A DNA stretch of 64,000 bases from JASLEW01 sp035544895 (GTDB lineage: Bacteria; Acidobacteriota; Thermoanaerobaculia; Multivoradales; UBA5704). The notes below the pieces were generated by a model. That model did not search any database. It worked only from the letters and a program-made list of their open reading frames with translations, and was not told where the DNA came from. How positions within the stretch are numbered: position 1 is the stretch's first letter; every line of letters begins with the position of its first letter. A program made the translations under genes and the position numbers. The stretch is from NCBI GenBank assembly GCA_035544895.1, contig DASZZM010000081.1:62001-126000 (forward strand), written 5' to 3'. Shown piece by piece: positions 17,910-27,358 of this stretch.

Positions 17910-19550
17910 ATGGGGCAGAACGGCTTGGCGCCCGGAGGGCTCCCGGCAGGCTCCGCGGGGCAGGGCGTCGTCGCGCCGGGCCCGGCTTCCGGCGGCGACC
18001 TGGCGGCGCACCCTGACTCCATGGTCCTCGGCGGGCTCGCCGTCGCCGCGCTGCTCTTGCAGCTCGCAACCATCGGCGCCTACGGCTGGTTCCGCGACGA
18101 GTTCTACTACGTGGCGTGCAGCCGCCACCTGGCATTCGGCTACGTGGATCAGCCGCCGATGGTGGCGCTCATCGCCTGGCTCTCGCGGGCGCTGTTTGGC
18201 GACTGCCTGTTTTCGATCCGGCTCCTCCCCGCCGTCACCGGGGCCGCCGTGGTCTACCTGGCGGGCGTGCTCGCCCACGAGCTGGGCGGCGGTAGGTTTG
18301 CGCAAGGACTGGCCGCCCTCTGCGTCCTCATCGCGCCCGGCTTTCTCGGCACCTTCCATTATCTGTCGATGAACGCCTTCGAGGTGCTGCTCTGGACCCT
18401 GGGCGCCTGGGTCGTGATCCTGATCGTCAAGGGCGGGAACCCCCGGCTCTGGCTGCTCTTCGGCGTGATCGCGGGCGTCGGGCTGGAGACCAAGCACAGC
18501 ATGCTGTTCTTTGGGCTCGGGGTGTCCCTGGGACTCCTCCTGACGCCGCGGCGCGGGGCTTTCCGCGCGCCGTGGATCTGGCTGGGCGGCGCCCTGGCCC
18601 TCGCCCTCGTCGTGCCCAATCTGTGGTGGGAAGTGCGCCACGGCTGGCCGACCCTGGAGTTCCTGCGCAACGCCCAGCTCTACAAGAACCTGCCGGTCTC
18701 GCCGGTGGAGTTCTTCATGCAGCAAGTGCGGCGCATGAACCCGGTGACCTTGCCGATCTGGCTGGCGGGCCTCGGGTGGTACCTGCTCTCGGGGCGCGGC
18801 CGGCCGTTCCGCGTGCTCGGCTGGACCTACTTGATCGTCTTCGCCGTGCTCGTCGCCTACCGCGCGAAGGGCTACTATCTCGGCCCCGTTTATCCGCTGC
18901 TGTTCGCCGCCGGTGGCACCGCGGTCGAGTCGGGCCTTGCCTGGCTGTGGCTGCGCGATCCGCGAGGCGCGCCGTCCCGGCGCTGGGGATGGCTGCGGCC
19001 GGCCATTCTCGTCCTGGTAGTCGCCGGCGGCGCCTGGCGCGCGCCGCTCGCCTTGCCGATCCTGCCGATCGATCAGTTCGTCCGCTACCAGGCATGGCTG
19101 GGCATCACGCCGAGCTCGCCCGAGCGCAAGCGGGTCTCTGACCTGCCGCAGCAATATGCCGACATGTTCGGCTGGAGAGAGATGGTGGCCGAGGTGGCGC
19201 GGGTCTACGGCGCACTGTCGCCTGACAAGCGCGCCCGCGCCTGCGTCTTCGGCCAGAACTACGGGGAGGCCGGCGCCGTCGAACAGCTCGGTCGCGCCCG
19301 CGGCCTGCCGACCGCGGTGAGCGGCCACAACAACTATTACCTGTGGGGTCCGCGCGGCTGCGACGGCAGCGTCTTGATCGTCCTCGGCGGCGACGAGTCG
19401 GACAACCGCGCCTACTGCGCCGAGCTCGAGCGCGCCGGCCTGGTCCGTTCACCCCACGCCATGCCCTACGAGAACGACCTTCCCGTCTATCTCTGCCGCC
19501 TGCGCTCGCCCCTCCCCACGGTTTGGCCCAAGCTCAAGCACTTCGATTGA
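17910..19550 (+). CDS. GT39/ArnT-like membrane glycosyltransferase
   Basis: A 546-residue integral membrane protein of the GT-C type, which moves sugars from polyprenyl-phosphate carriers in the periplasm. After a 38-residue Gly/Pro-rich N-terminus there are about ten hydrophobic segments. The first extracytoplasmic loop contains YGWFRDEFYYVACSRHLAFG with the acidic D-E residues typical of this family, followed by GYVDQPPMVALIAW. A soluble C-terminal domain starts near residue 400. CAGGAGGG precedes the ATG. It stands alone between repeat copies, so its acceptor is unknown. Confidence 0.85.
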   Translation: MGQNGLAPGGLPAGSAGQGVVAPGPASGGDLAAHPDSMVLGGLAVAALLLQLATIGAYGWFRDEFYYVACSRHLAFGYVDQPPMVALIAWLSRALFGDCLFSIRLLPAVTGAAVVYLAGVLAHELGGGRFAQGLAALCVLIAPGFLGTFHYLSMNAFEVLLWTLGAWVVILIVKGGNPRLWLLFGVIAGVGLETKHSMLFFGLGVSLGLLLTPRRGAFRAPWIWLGGALALALVVPNLWWEVRHGWPTLEFLRNAQLYKNLPVSPVEFFMQQVRRMNPVTLPIWLAGLGWYLLSGRGRPFRVLGWTYLIVFAVLVAYRAKGYYLGPVYPLLFAAGGTAVESGLAWLWLRDPRGAPSRRWGWLRPAILVLVVAGGAWRAPLALPILPIDQFVRYQAWLGITPSSPERKRVSDLPQQYADMFGWREMVAEVARVYGALSPDKRARACVFGQNYGEAGAVEQLGRARGLPTAVSGHNNYYLWGPRGCDGSVLIVLGGDESDNRAYCAELERAGLVRSPHAMPYENDLPVYLCRLRSPLPTVWPKLKHFD

Positions 19551-19560
19551 AGCCGCCACT

Positions 19561-19766
19561 GAGAACGAAACTCCCAGCCGCGAGAGGGCGGGGGCGTCCC
19601 CTTCCCCCCCGGCCGCCGCCGGGCAGGGACCCGGCGGCTTCAGAGAATTGGGAAGGGGAACGGGAGGGGTTGCGGGGGGCGATCCGATAGATCTGAGGCC
19701 GCCAACGCCAGTTAGCGAGCGCTGTTTCATGCCTCGGGGCCGCCCACCGGCGGCGCCAACTAGAAC
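19561..19766 (+). repeat. Dispersed repeat, copy A (long subtype)
   Basis: About 206 bp between the stop of the GT39 gene and the end of the outer-membrane protein gene. Modules in order: GAACGAAACT border; GCGAGAGGGCGGGGGCGTCC; a C-run; a perfect 9-bp stem hairpin (19615-19623 pairing with 19630-19638); GGGAAGGGG; GGTTGCGGGGGGCGATCC; ATCTGAGGCCGCCAACG; GCGCTGTTTCATG; CTCGGGGCCGCCC; right border GGCGCCAACTAGAAC. The right border includes the stop codon of the convergent gene. Confidence 0.85.
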
Positions 19767-20623
19767 CTATAGCTAAGGCCGACCGCGAGCACCGGAAAAT
19801 ACCGGTACTTGTCGATCCTGCTCTCGACCTTCTGCTCCTCTTTGGCGAGCTCGACCGCGAGGAGAGTGCTGGCGGGAGGGACGGCGAGCGGGCTGCCGGC
19901 GGGCAGCACGGGAGTGAGATGCGCCCGCGGGCGCCCCTGGAAGATCACGCCGGCGTCGAAGAGGATGCCGAAGCCGCGGCCGGCCCGCGGCGCGCCGCCC
20001 CAGCCGAGCCCGGCGTAGGGCGCCACCGTATGGAAGTCCACCTTGCCATGCAGGCGGCCGAGCAATGCGGCCGGGATCTGGACGTCGCCTACCCGGTAGA
20101 GGCCGGAGGCGGGAGACAGACTGTCTCCTTCGACCTTGTTGCCGTCGTAGACCACCCCTCCGGTCACATGGAAGGAATGGCCGCCCGGATGCCAGTCGAG
20201 CAGGCCGGTCGCGGTGCGCAGCCGCGCCGTGGCGTCGTAGCGGTTGCCGCCGGCGGCCTCTCCGCGCCGCGAGTAGTCGAATCCGTTCACTCCCAGCCGC
20301 CCGACGAGCTGCGGCGAGAACCCGTAACCGGCCTCTACGCCGGCGCCGAGGGTCGACAGCTTGACGGTGACGCCAAGCTCGGCCGCCGCCGGCGTGACGA
20401 GCGCGAGCCACCCGGCCGCAAAGAGTCCGAATTTCTTTCTAAGTGGCGCCGCCGATGGGCAGCCCCGGGACATGAAACCGCGCTGCGACGTGGGCGTGGA
20501 GGACTGCTCAAAGCGTCTATTGGATCGCCCCCCGCAACCCCTCGATCCCCTTCCCTCCCCTCCGGGGGGGAAGGGGACGCCCCCTCCCTCTCGCGCACCA
20601 CCGAGTTTTTTTCTAGTCCTCAT
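19760..20623 (-). CDS. Outer-membrane beta-barrel protein with repeat-derived insert in its signal peptide
   Basis: The mature part (about 200 residues from AELGVTVKLSTLGAG to the terminal SYRF) has alternating strands and a C-terminal Phe, as in small outer-membrane barrels. The best ribosome-binding site (GGAG, 7 bp upstream) points to the ATG at 20623, which starts MRTRKK. The signal core FGLFAAGWLALVTPAAA then appears only after residue 64, because 58 in-frame codons of the dispersed repeat lie between. Joining MRTRKK directly to FGLF would give a perfect signal peptide. An ATG inside the repeat (20473) could instead serve as the start, but it lacks a ribosome-binding site. Function beyond the outer membrane is unknown. 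Confidence 0.7.
   Translation of the reverse strand: MRTRKKLGGAREGGGVPFPPGGEGRGSRGCGGRSNRRFEQSSTPTSQRGFMSRGCPSAAPLRKKFGLFAAGWLALVTPAAAELGVTVKLSTLGAGVEAGYGFSPQLVGRLGVNGFDYSRRGEAAGGNRYDATARLRTATGLLDWHPGGHSFHVTGGVVYDGNKVEGDSLSPASGLYRVGDVQIPAALLGRLHGKVDFHTVAPYAGLGWGGAPRAGRGFGILFDAGVIFQGRPRAHLTPVLPAGSPLAVPPASTLLAVELAKEEQKVESRIDKYRYFPVLAVGLSYRF
20441..20617 (-). repeat. Dispersed repeat, copy B (short subtype), inside a coding region
   Basis: Minus-strand copy lacking the central hairpin module. Left part GGTGGTGCGCGAGAGGG and right part GGCGGCGCCACTTAG are imperfect inverted repeats. It is flanked by nearly identical sequence: 20601-20617 and 20427-20444 both read CCGA, a T-rich tract, then TTCTA and AGT. 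The remainder of the gap up to gnd (20624-20807) shows a short tandem of GGAGYCAATY-like units at about 20757-20785. Confidence 0.85.
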
Positions 20624-20807
20624 CGCCCTTCTCCGAATGCAACCCGCGCGCCGGCATCCGATTCTATCTCCCGGGTGGCACATTGCCGCCATGTGCGAGT
20701 AGTAGACTGTCGGTGGCGGCGGCCAGCCGGGTGCCGCCGAGGGGCCCGGCTGTCAGTGGAGTCAATTGGAGCCAATCGGAGCCACGGGCCGGAAAGGTGC
20801 GAGCGCG

Positions 20808-21809
20808 ATGCAGATAGGGATGGTCGGTCTGGGCCGGATGGGCGCCAACATGGTGCGGCGCCTGCTGCGCGGCGGCCATGCGTGCGTGGCCTACGACAGG
20901 AACCCGCAGGCCGTCGCCGAGCTGGCCAAGGAAGGAGCAACGGGAGCCGGCTCGCTGGCGGACCTGATCGCCAAGATGGCCGCTCCGCGCACCGTCTGGC
21001 TGATGCTGCCGGCGGGACAGATCACCGAAGCGACCGTGCAAGAGGCCGGCGGACGGCTCGCGGCGGGCGATGCCATCGTCGACGGCGGCAACACCTACTT
21101 CAAGGACGACGTCCGCCGCGCCGCCGCGCTTGCCGCCAAGGGCGTCCACTATATCGACGCCGGCACGAGCGGCGGCATCTGGGGCCTCGAGCGCGGTTAC
21201 TGCCTGATGATCGGCGGCCATCGCGAGAGCGTCGAACGGCTCGATCCGATCTGGAAGACGCTGGCGCCGGGGCGCGGCGACATTCCGGCGACGCCTGGGA
21301 GAGAGGGGCGAGAGGGGCGCGAGGGCAAGGGCGGCACCGCCTCGCTCGGCTACCTGCATTGCGGGCCGGCCGGCTCCGGGCATTTCGTCAAGATGATCCA
21401 CAACGGTATCGAGTACGGCCTGATGCAAGCCTATGCCGAGGGCTTCGACATCTTGCGCAACGCCAGCTCCGCCGAGCTGCCAGCGGAGCACCGTTTCACC
21501 CTCGACCTGGCCGACGTCGCCGAGGTCTGGCGGCGCGGCAGCGTGGTCTCCTCCTGGCTGCTCGACCTGGCGGCGATGGCGCTGGCCGAGAGCCCCGAGC
21601 TGGCCGAGTACACGGGCTTCGTCCAAGATTCGGGCGAGGGGCGCTGGACGGTCGCCGCCGCGCTGGAAGAGGCGGTGCCCGCCGACGTGCTGTCCGCCTC
21701 CCTCTACGCGCGTTTCCGCTCCCGCCAGGAGCATACTTTCGGCGAGAAACTCCTCTCCGCGATGCGCAAGCAGTTCGGCGGCCACCTGGAGCGCCCCGCG
21801 GGCGGCTAA
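20808..21809 (+). CDS. gnd: 6-phosphogluconate dehydrogenase, decarboxylating (short type)
   Basis: Converts 6-phosphogluconate to ribulose-5-phosphate with reduction of NAD(P) and release of carbon dioxide. The protein is 333 residues, matching the short class (about 300) rather than the 470-residue form. Seen: the Rossmann motif GLGRMG (7-12), the IVDGGNTYF strand, the DAGTSGGIWGL substrate loop and the GSGHFVKMIHNGIEYG helix with the catalytic Lys. I start at the ATG just before MQIGMVGLG. A low-complexity Arg/Glu/Gly insert (GREGREGREGKGG) sits near residue 165 and is unusual. It is first in a gnd-zwf-pgl operon. Confidence 0.95.
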   Translation: MQIGMVGLGRMGANMVRRLLRGGHACVAYDRNPQAVAELAKEGATGAGSLADLIAKMAAPRTVWLMLPAGQITEATVQEAGGRLAAGDAIVDGGNTYFKDDVRRAAALAAKGVHYIDAGTSGGIWGLERGYCLMIGGHRESVERLDPIWKTLAPGRGDIPATPGREGREGREGKGGTASLGYLHCGPAGSGHFVKMIHNGIEYGLMQAYAEGFDILRNASSAELPAEHRFTLDLADVAEVWRRGSVVSSWLLDLAAMALAESPELAEYTGFVQDSGEGRWTVAAALEEAVPADVLSASLYARFRSRQEHTFGEKLLSAMRKQFGGHLERPAGG

Positions 21810-21814
21810 GCCCC

Positions 21815-23331
<1,517 letters not shown>

Positions 23332-23344
<13 letters not shown>

Positions 23345-24153
23345 GCCGCGCCAGGCCCGGCGCCGGTGCGGCAGAGCCAGAGCTGCGCGTCGCCGCGAAC
23401 GCCGAGGAGCTCATGCGGCTGGCGGCAGACGTCTTCGTCGCCTCCCTGTCGGCCGCGGCCGCGGCCGCCGCCCCTGGCGGCCCGCGCTCGCGGAGGGCCA
23501 GCGTGGCCCTGGCCGGCGGCTCGACTCCGCGCGGCCTCTATCGCCTGCTCGCCGCTCCCGGCGAGCCCTATCGCGGCTGCCTTCTCTGGGAGCACATCCA
23601 TTTCTTCTGGGGCGACGAGCGCCATGTTCCGCCCGATCATCCCGACAGCAACTTCCGCATGGCGCGCGAGACGATGCTCGATCCCGCGGCGGTGCCGCCC
23701 GGCAACGTCCACCGCATTCCCGCCGAGGAGCCGGATGCCGGCAGCGCGGCCGCGCGCTACGAGGCGGAGCTCGTCCGCTTCTTTGCTCTCGCGCCCGGCG
23801 AGCGGCCGCGCTTCGACCTCGTGCTGCTGGGGCTGGGCGAAGAAGGGCACACCGCGTCGCTGTTCCCCGGCAGCCCCGTTCTCGACGAGCGCACCCGCCT
23901 GGCCGCGGCGCCCTGGGTCGAGGCCCATCGCGAATTCCGCATCACGCTGACGCCTCCGGCGATCAATGGCGCCGCGCTCGTTGCCTTCCTGGTAAGCGGC
24001 GAAGCCAAGGCCGCCGCCCTGGCCGCCGTCCTCGAAGGAGAGCTTCGCCCCGAGCGCTACCCGGCGCAGATCGTGCGCCCCGACTCGGGAAAGCTTCTCT
24101 GGCTGGTCGATCGCGCCGCAGCAAGCGGCCTCTCCGCAAGCGCCGCACGGTAG
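23332..24153 (+). CDS. pgl: 6-phosphogluconolactonase
   Basis: Hydrolyses 6-phosphogluconolactone to 6-phosphogluconate, the step between Zwf and Gnd. Family motifs are clear: the LAGGSTPRGLYRLL phosphate loop, FFWGDERHVPPDHPDSNFRMA, and LVLLGLGEEGHTASLFPGSP near the C-terminus. The start is uncertain. No ATG precedes the conserved N-terminal ELRVAANAEEL strand, and the in-frame GTG at 23332, overlapping the zwf end by 13 bp, is the best candidate and gives 273 residues. A CTG at 23341 is an alternative. Confidence 0.93.
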
Positions 24154-24286
24154 GGCCAAAAAGAGAGAGACTAGAAGTCTTGGCGTGAAGGCGACGCTGG
24201 GAGAGCAGGCACGGGAACTACTTCAAGATCAACCGCAGCCCAGAAAGAACCAGAACGTCGCCCCGGAGTGAGAACGCTGCAGCGTG

Positions 24287-24312
24287 CTCACCCGGCAGAA
24301 GCGCCGGGTGAG
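24287..24312 (-). terminator. Perfect hairpin downstream of the lysine-rich protein gene
   Basis: CTCACCCGGC and its exact complement GCCGGGTGAG form a 10-bp stem around a 6-base loop, 10 bp past the stop of the small minus-strand gene. There is no T tract, so intrinsic termination is only possible. A 12-bp palindrome, ACGCTGCAGCGT, lies just beyond at about 24274-24285. The rest of 24154-24286 shows nothing else. Confidence 0.45.
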
Positions 24313-24322
24313 GTCGCGCAGG

Positions 24323-24460
24323 TTACTTGGCCTTCTTGACGACCTTCTTGGCCGTGGTCTTCTTCTTGGCAGCCGGCTTCTTCGCCGTCTTCTTTGCAGT
24401 CGTCTTCTTGGCGGTCGCCTTCTTCGGCTTCGCCGCCGCCTTCTTCTTCGCTACGGCCAT
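24323..24460 (-). CDS. Small lysine-rich histone H1-like protein
   Basis: A 45-residue protein made almost only of Lys, Ala and Thr in AKK/TAKK repeats, with two Pro. It resembles bacterial histone H1-like and AlgP-type tails that bind DNA or RNA non-specifically and compact the nucleoid. A strong AAAGGAG ribosome-binding site lies 7 bp before the ATG, and a TTGACA-type promoter lies upstream, which makes this a real gene despite its size. It lacks any globular domain. The opposite strand and other frames are open only because of the repeated AAG codons. Confidence 0.85.
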   Translation of the reverse strand: MAVAKKKAAAKPKKATAKKTTAKKTAKKPAAKKKTTAKKVVKKAK

Positions 24461-24514
24461 GCCAATCTCCTTTCTCAAGGTATGCCCACTCGCGTGGGGC
24501 AGGGTATTGAGCGT

Positions 24515-24543
24515 AGGGTAACGCCACAACATGTAGGTGTCAA
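24515..24543 (-). promoter_or_regulatory. Promoter of the lysine-rich protein gene
   Basis: On the minus strand, a perfect TTGACA (24543-24538) is followed after 17 bp by TACCCT (24520-24515). The start codon is about 50 bases further on. Confidence 0.5.
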
Positions 24544-24582
24544 GGCCTCCCTCCACCTCAATCCTTTGTGTGAGCTGACCAG

Positions 24583-24604
24583 CCCCCTGTGCACCCCCTG
24601 TGCA
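24583..24604. repeat. Tandem 11-bp repeat upstream of the promoter
   Basis: CCCCCTGTGCA occurs twice in direct succession, about 40 bp upstream of the -35 element of the lysine-rich protein gene. The position suits an activator or repressor site, but that is inference. I see nothing else in the gap to 24725. Confidence 0.5.
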
Positions 24605-24725
24605 GAGTACCGTGCTGCCTCGAGCGCCGCGGTCGGCACGCCCCCGCGGTCCTCGCGCAGCGCCTGCCGCGCTGCCGCGCACAGGCGCTGGAAGGCCCAT
24701 GGAATAAGGGTTTGCGAGAGCTAGA

Positions 24726-26153
24726 CTAGTACGCGTTGCGGTGCAGCGCGTGGCGCAGAGTCATCCAGAGGATCTTGCAGTCGAGAGACAGCGACCAGTT
24801 CTGGATGTAGTAGAGGTCGTACTGGATGCGCTTGCGGATCGACGTGTTGCCGCGCCAGCCGTGGACCTGCGCCCAGCCGGTGATGCCGGACTTGACGCGG
24901 TGGCGCAGCATGTAGCGGGGGATCTTGTGCTTGAACTCGCGCACGAAGGTCGGACGCTCGGGACGCGGGCCGACGATCGACATGTCGCCCGTCAGGACGT
25001 TCCAGATCTGCGGCAGCTCGTCGAGCGACCAGTGGCGCAGGACCGTGCCCACGCGCGTGCGCCGCGGATCGTCCTTGACCGCCCACACCGGGCCGCACGA
25101 AGCCTCGGCGTCGCCGCGCATGGAGCGGAACTTGAGGATCATGAACGGCTTTCCGTCCAGCCCCATGCGCTCCTGGCGATAGAAGATCGGGCCGCGGTCC
25201 TCGAGCCAGATGGCGAGCGCGATCAGCGGCGCCACCGGCACCGCGATCGCCAACGCCGCGGCGGCGATGGCGATGTCCATGCAGCGCTTCACCAGGCTGT
25301 TCCATCCCTGCAGCGGCACCTGCGAGAGGTTGATGACCGGCGTCCCCTCGAGGTCCTCCAGCGTGGCGTTGAGGGCGGCGTACTGCAGGATGTCGGGCAC
25401 CAGCTTGATCTCGACGCACTCGCGCGCCATCAGCTCGAGCAGCGCCAGCACCTTCTTGTGCGCCTCGAGCGGCAGCGCCAGGAACACCTGGTCGATGCTG
25501 CGGCTGGCCAGCACTTCTTCGGCCTGCTTGAGCGTCCCGAGGACGGGCAAGCCGAGGACCAGGGTGTCTACCTTGCCGGGGTCGTCGTCGAGGAACCCCA
25601 CCACCTCGAAACCCATCTCGCGATGGGCGAGGATCTTCTGCGTGATCTCGCGGCCGAGTGCGCCGGCGCCGACCACCAGGATGCGCTGGAGGTTGTGGCC
25701 GGAAAGCCGGATGCGCCGCATCGCCGAGCGGGCGGTCATGCGGGTGGCGGCCACCAGCAACAAGTCGATCAGCGCGAACAGTCCGAGGAAGGCGCGGCTG
25801 TAGGTGAAGTACTCGTGAGTGCCTGCCCCGGCCGAAGGACGGTACCAGGCGATGACCACCGACAGCAGGACTGTAGCGAGGAACACCGCCAGCATCACGG
25901 TGAGCACCTCGTCCACCCTGCTGCGCTCGCGGCGGCTCTGGTAGAGCCCATGGAAATAGAACACCAGCGGCCAGAGCAGCAGGACCACGGGTAGCAGGCG
26001 CAGGTACGGCCAGAAGCTGGGGACGCTCTTGGTCAGCGGGATGACGGCGACGACGAAGCGCAGCAGCCAGGCGGCGGCGAAGGCGGCCAGCGTGGCGAGG
26101 AGATCGCCTGCCAGGTAGATGCCTGCCGTGGTGCGGTGACGTTGTCGAATCAA
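24726..26153 (-). CDS. Polyprenyl-phosphate sugar phosphotransferase (WcaJ/PssY-like)
   Basis: Transfers a sugar phosphate from a nucleotide sugar to undecaprenyl phosphate, the first step of exopolysaccharide synthesis. The 475-residue protein has four or five N-terminal helices, a central nucleotide-binding-like domain (RILVVGAGALGREI, residues about 160-280), a further helix and the catalytic C-terminal domain with MILKFRSMR, LRHWSLDELPQIWNVL and MSIVGPRPERP. The start is TTG at 26153, overlapping the preceding stop (TTGA). It ends a minus-strand run of glycosyltransferase genes, so it is presumably the initiating enzyme of the same polymer. Confidence 0.95.
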   Translation of the reverse strand: MIRQRHRTTAGIYLAGDLLATLAAFAAAWLLRFVVAVIPLTKSVPSFWPYLRLLPVVLLLWPLVFYFHGLYQSRRERSRVDEVLTVMLAVFLATVLLSVVIAWYRPSAGAGTHEYFTYSRAFLGLFALIDLLLVAATRMTARSAMRRIRLSGHNLQRILVVGAGALGREITQKILAHREMGFEVVGFLDDDPGKVDTLVLGLPVLGTLKQAEEVLASRSIDQVFLALPLEAHKKVLALLELMARECVEIKLVPDILQYAALNATLEDLEGTPVINLSQVPLQGWNSLVKRCMDIAIAAAALAIAVPVAPLIALAIWLEDRGPIFYRQERMGLDGKPFMILKFRSMRGDAEASCGPVWAVKDDPRRTRVGTVLRHWSLDELPQIWNVLTGDMSIVGPRPERPTFVREFKHKIPRYMLRHRVKSGITGWAQVHGWRGNTSIRKRIQYDLYYIQNWSLSLDCKILWMTLRHALHRNAY

Positions 26154-27358
26154 CGGAGAAGCGCCCTCGGGAACCGATCAGACAAGACAGACCGGATGCG
26201 ATTGGTGAAACGCCCTGCGGAAAACGTCTCCGCTCGGATGCGCAGGTCCGATCGATTGAAACCGATCTCCAGGGCTTTGTCAATCGCCTCGCCCAGCGCG
26301 GCGGCGCCGCCCTCGCTCGGGAAGAGCACGCCGTGCCGGCCGTCCTCGACTACGTCGAGCACGCCGCCGCGCGCCGCCGCCACCACCGGCGTGCCGCAGG
26401 CCAGCGCCTCGACGGCGGCGATGCCGAAGTCCTCGACGCCGGGCTGCAAGAACAGCCTGGCGCCGCGGTACAGATCACGCAGGCCGGCGCCGTCCACCTG
26501 GCCGAGCAGGCGGGTGCGCGGCCCGGCAAGTTGCGCCAGGCGCCGCCGCTCGGGGCCGTCGCCCACGATCCGCAGCTCGAGACCCCGCGGCTCGCAAGCC
26601 GCGATGGCGGCCTCGATCCGCTTGTACGGCGCCAGGGCGGAGACCACCAGCGCGTAGGCGGCGCCGGCCGCCTTCTCGCCGGGAGTGAAGTAATCCACTG
26701 CGACCGGCGGGTGCACGACCTCGGCGTCGCGGCCGTAGTAGCTGCGAATGCGCTGTGCAACGAAAGCCGAGTTGGCCACGAACAGGTCTACGCGCGAGGA
26801 GGCCGAAACGTCCCAGGTGCGCAGCCCGCTGAGCACGAGGCCGCGCAGCCGCGCCGCCGCCCCGGAGCGGCGGGGAAAGTAGGCGCGCTCCTGGTCCCAG
26901 GCGTAACGCATCGGGGTGTGGCAGTAGCAGAGATGGAAGGCGCCGGGCGGCGGGATGGCGCCCTTGGCCACGCAGTGGCTGGACGAGATCACCAGATCGC
27001 AGCCCCCGAGGTCGAGGTCCTCGACCGCGGCGGGAAACAGCGGCAGATAGCGGCGGTAGTGGCGCCGGATGCCGGGCGCTCTCTGCAAGAAGCTGGTATG
27101 GATCGCATGGCCCTCGAGCGCCGGGCTGACGCTGCCCGGGAAGTGAAAGAGGGTGAAGATCGGTGCCGCCGGAAAGAGCGCGGCGAGCGCCTCGAGGACT
27201 TTCTCGCCGCCGCGCATGCCGGTCAGCCAGTCGTGAACCAGCGCCACCCGCGGTGGACCGGGTTGCCCGCGCTCGCCGGCCGCGGGCACGTTGCGCGGTG
27301 CCTGGTAGCCGGGGTGGGCGGGGTCGCTGGCAACGCTCGCCGCCGGCCAGCCGGTCAA
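26150..27358 (-). CDS. Family 1 glycosyltransferase
   Basis: A 402-residue GT-B enzyme. The N-terminal domain opens with RVALVHDWLTGMRGGEKVLE, which is typical of WbaZ-like mannosyltransferases. The C-terminal domain carries YALVVSALAPYKR, RIVGDGPERRRL and the donor-binding FGIAAVEALACGTPVVA with its E-x7-E pattern. I choose TTG at 27358 as start because GGAGGAGG lies 5 bp upstream and the codon overlaps the stop of the previous gene. The product has an extra 40-residue N-terminal tail. Sugar specificity cannot be read. Confidence 0.9.
   Translation of the reverse strand: MTGWPAASVASDPAHPGYQAPRNVPAAGERGQPGPPRVALVHDWLTGMRGGEKVLEALAALFPAAPIFTLFHFPGSVSPALEGHAIHTSFLQRAPGIRRHYRRYLPLFPAAVEDLDLGGCDLVISSSHCVAKGAIPPPGAFHLCYCHTPMRYAWDQERAYFPRRSGAAARLRGLVLSGLRTWDVSASSRVDLFVANSAFVAQRIRSYYGRDAEVVHPPVAVDYFTPGEKAAGAAYALVVSALAPYKRIEAAIAACEPRGLELRIVGDGPERRRLAQLAGPRTRLLGQVDGAGLRDLYRGARLFLQPGVEDFGIAAVEALACGTPVVAAARGGVLDVVEDGRHGVLFPSEGGAAALGEAIDKALEIGFNRSDLRIRAETFSAGRFTNRIRSVLSDRFPRALLR

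Noticed and set aside
24288..24527. An acidic Glu/Gly/Asp-rich frame on the same strand as the lysine-rich protein gene.
   Set aside because: It is an out-of-frame reading of the AAG/GCC repeats. The lysine-rich frame has the ribosome-binding site and promoter.
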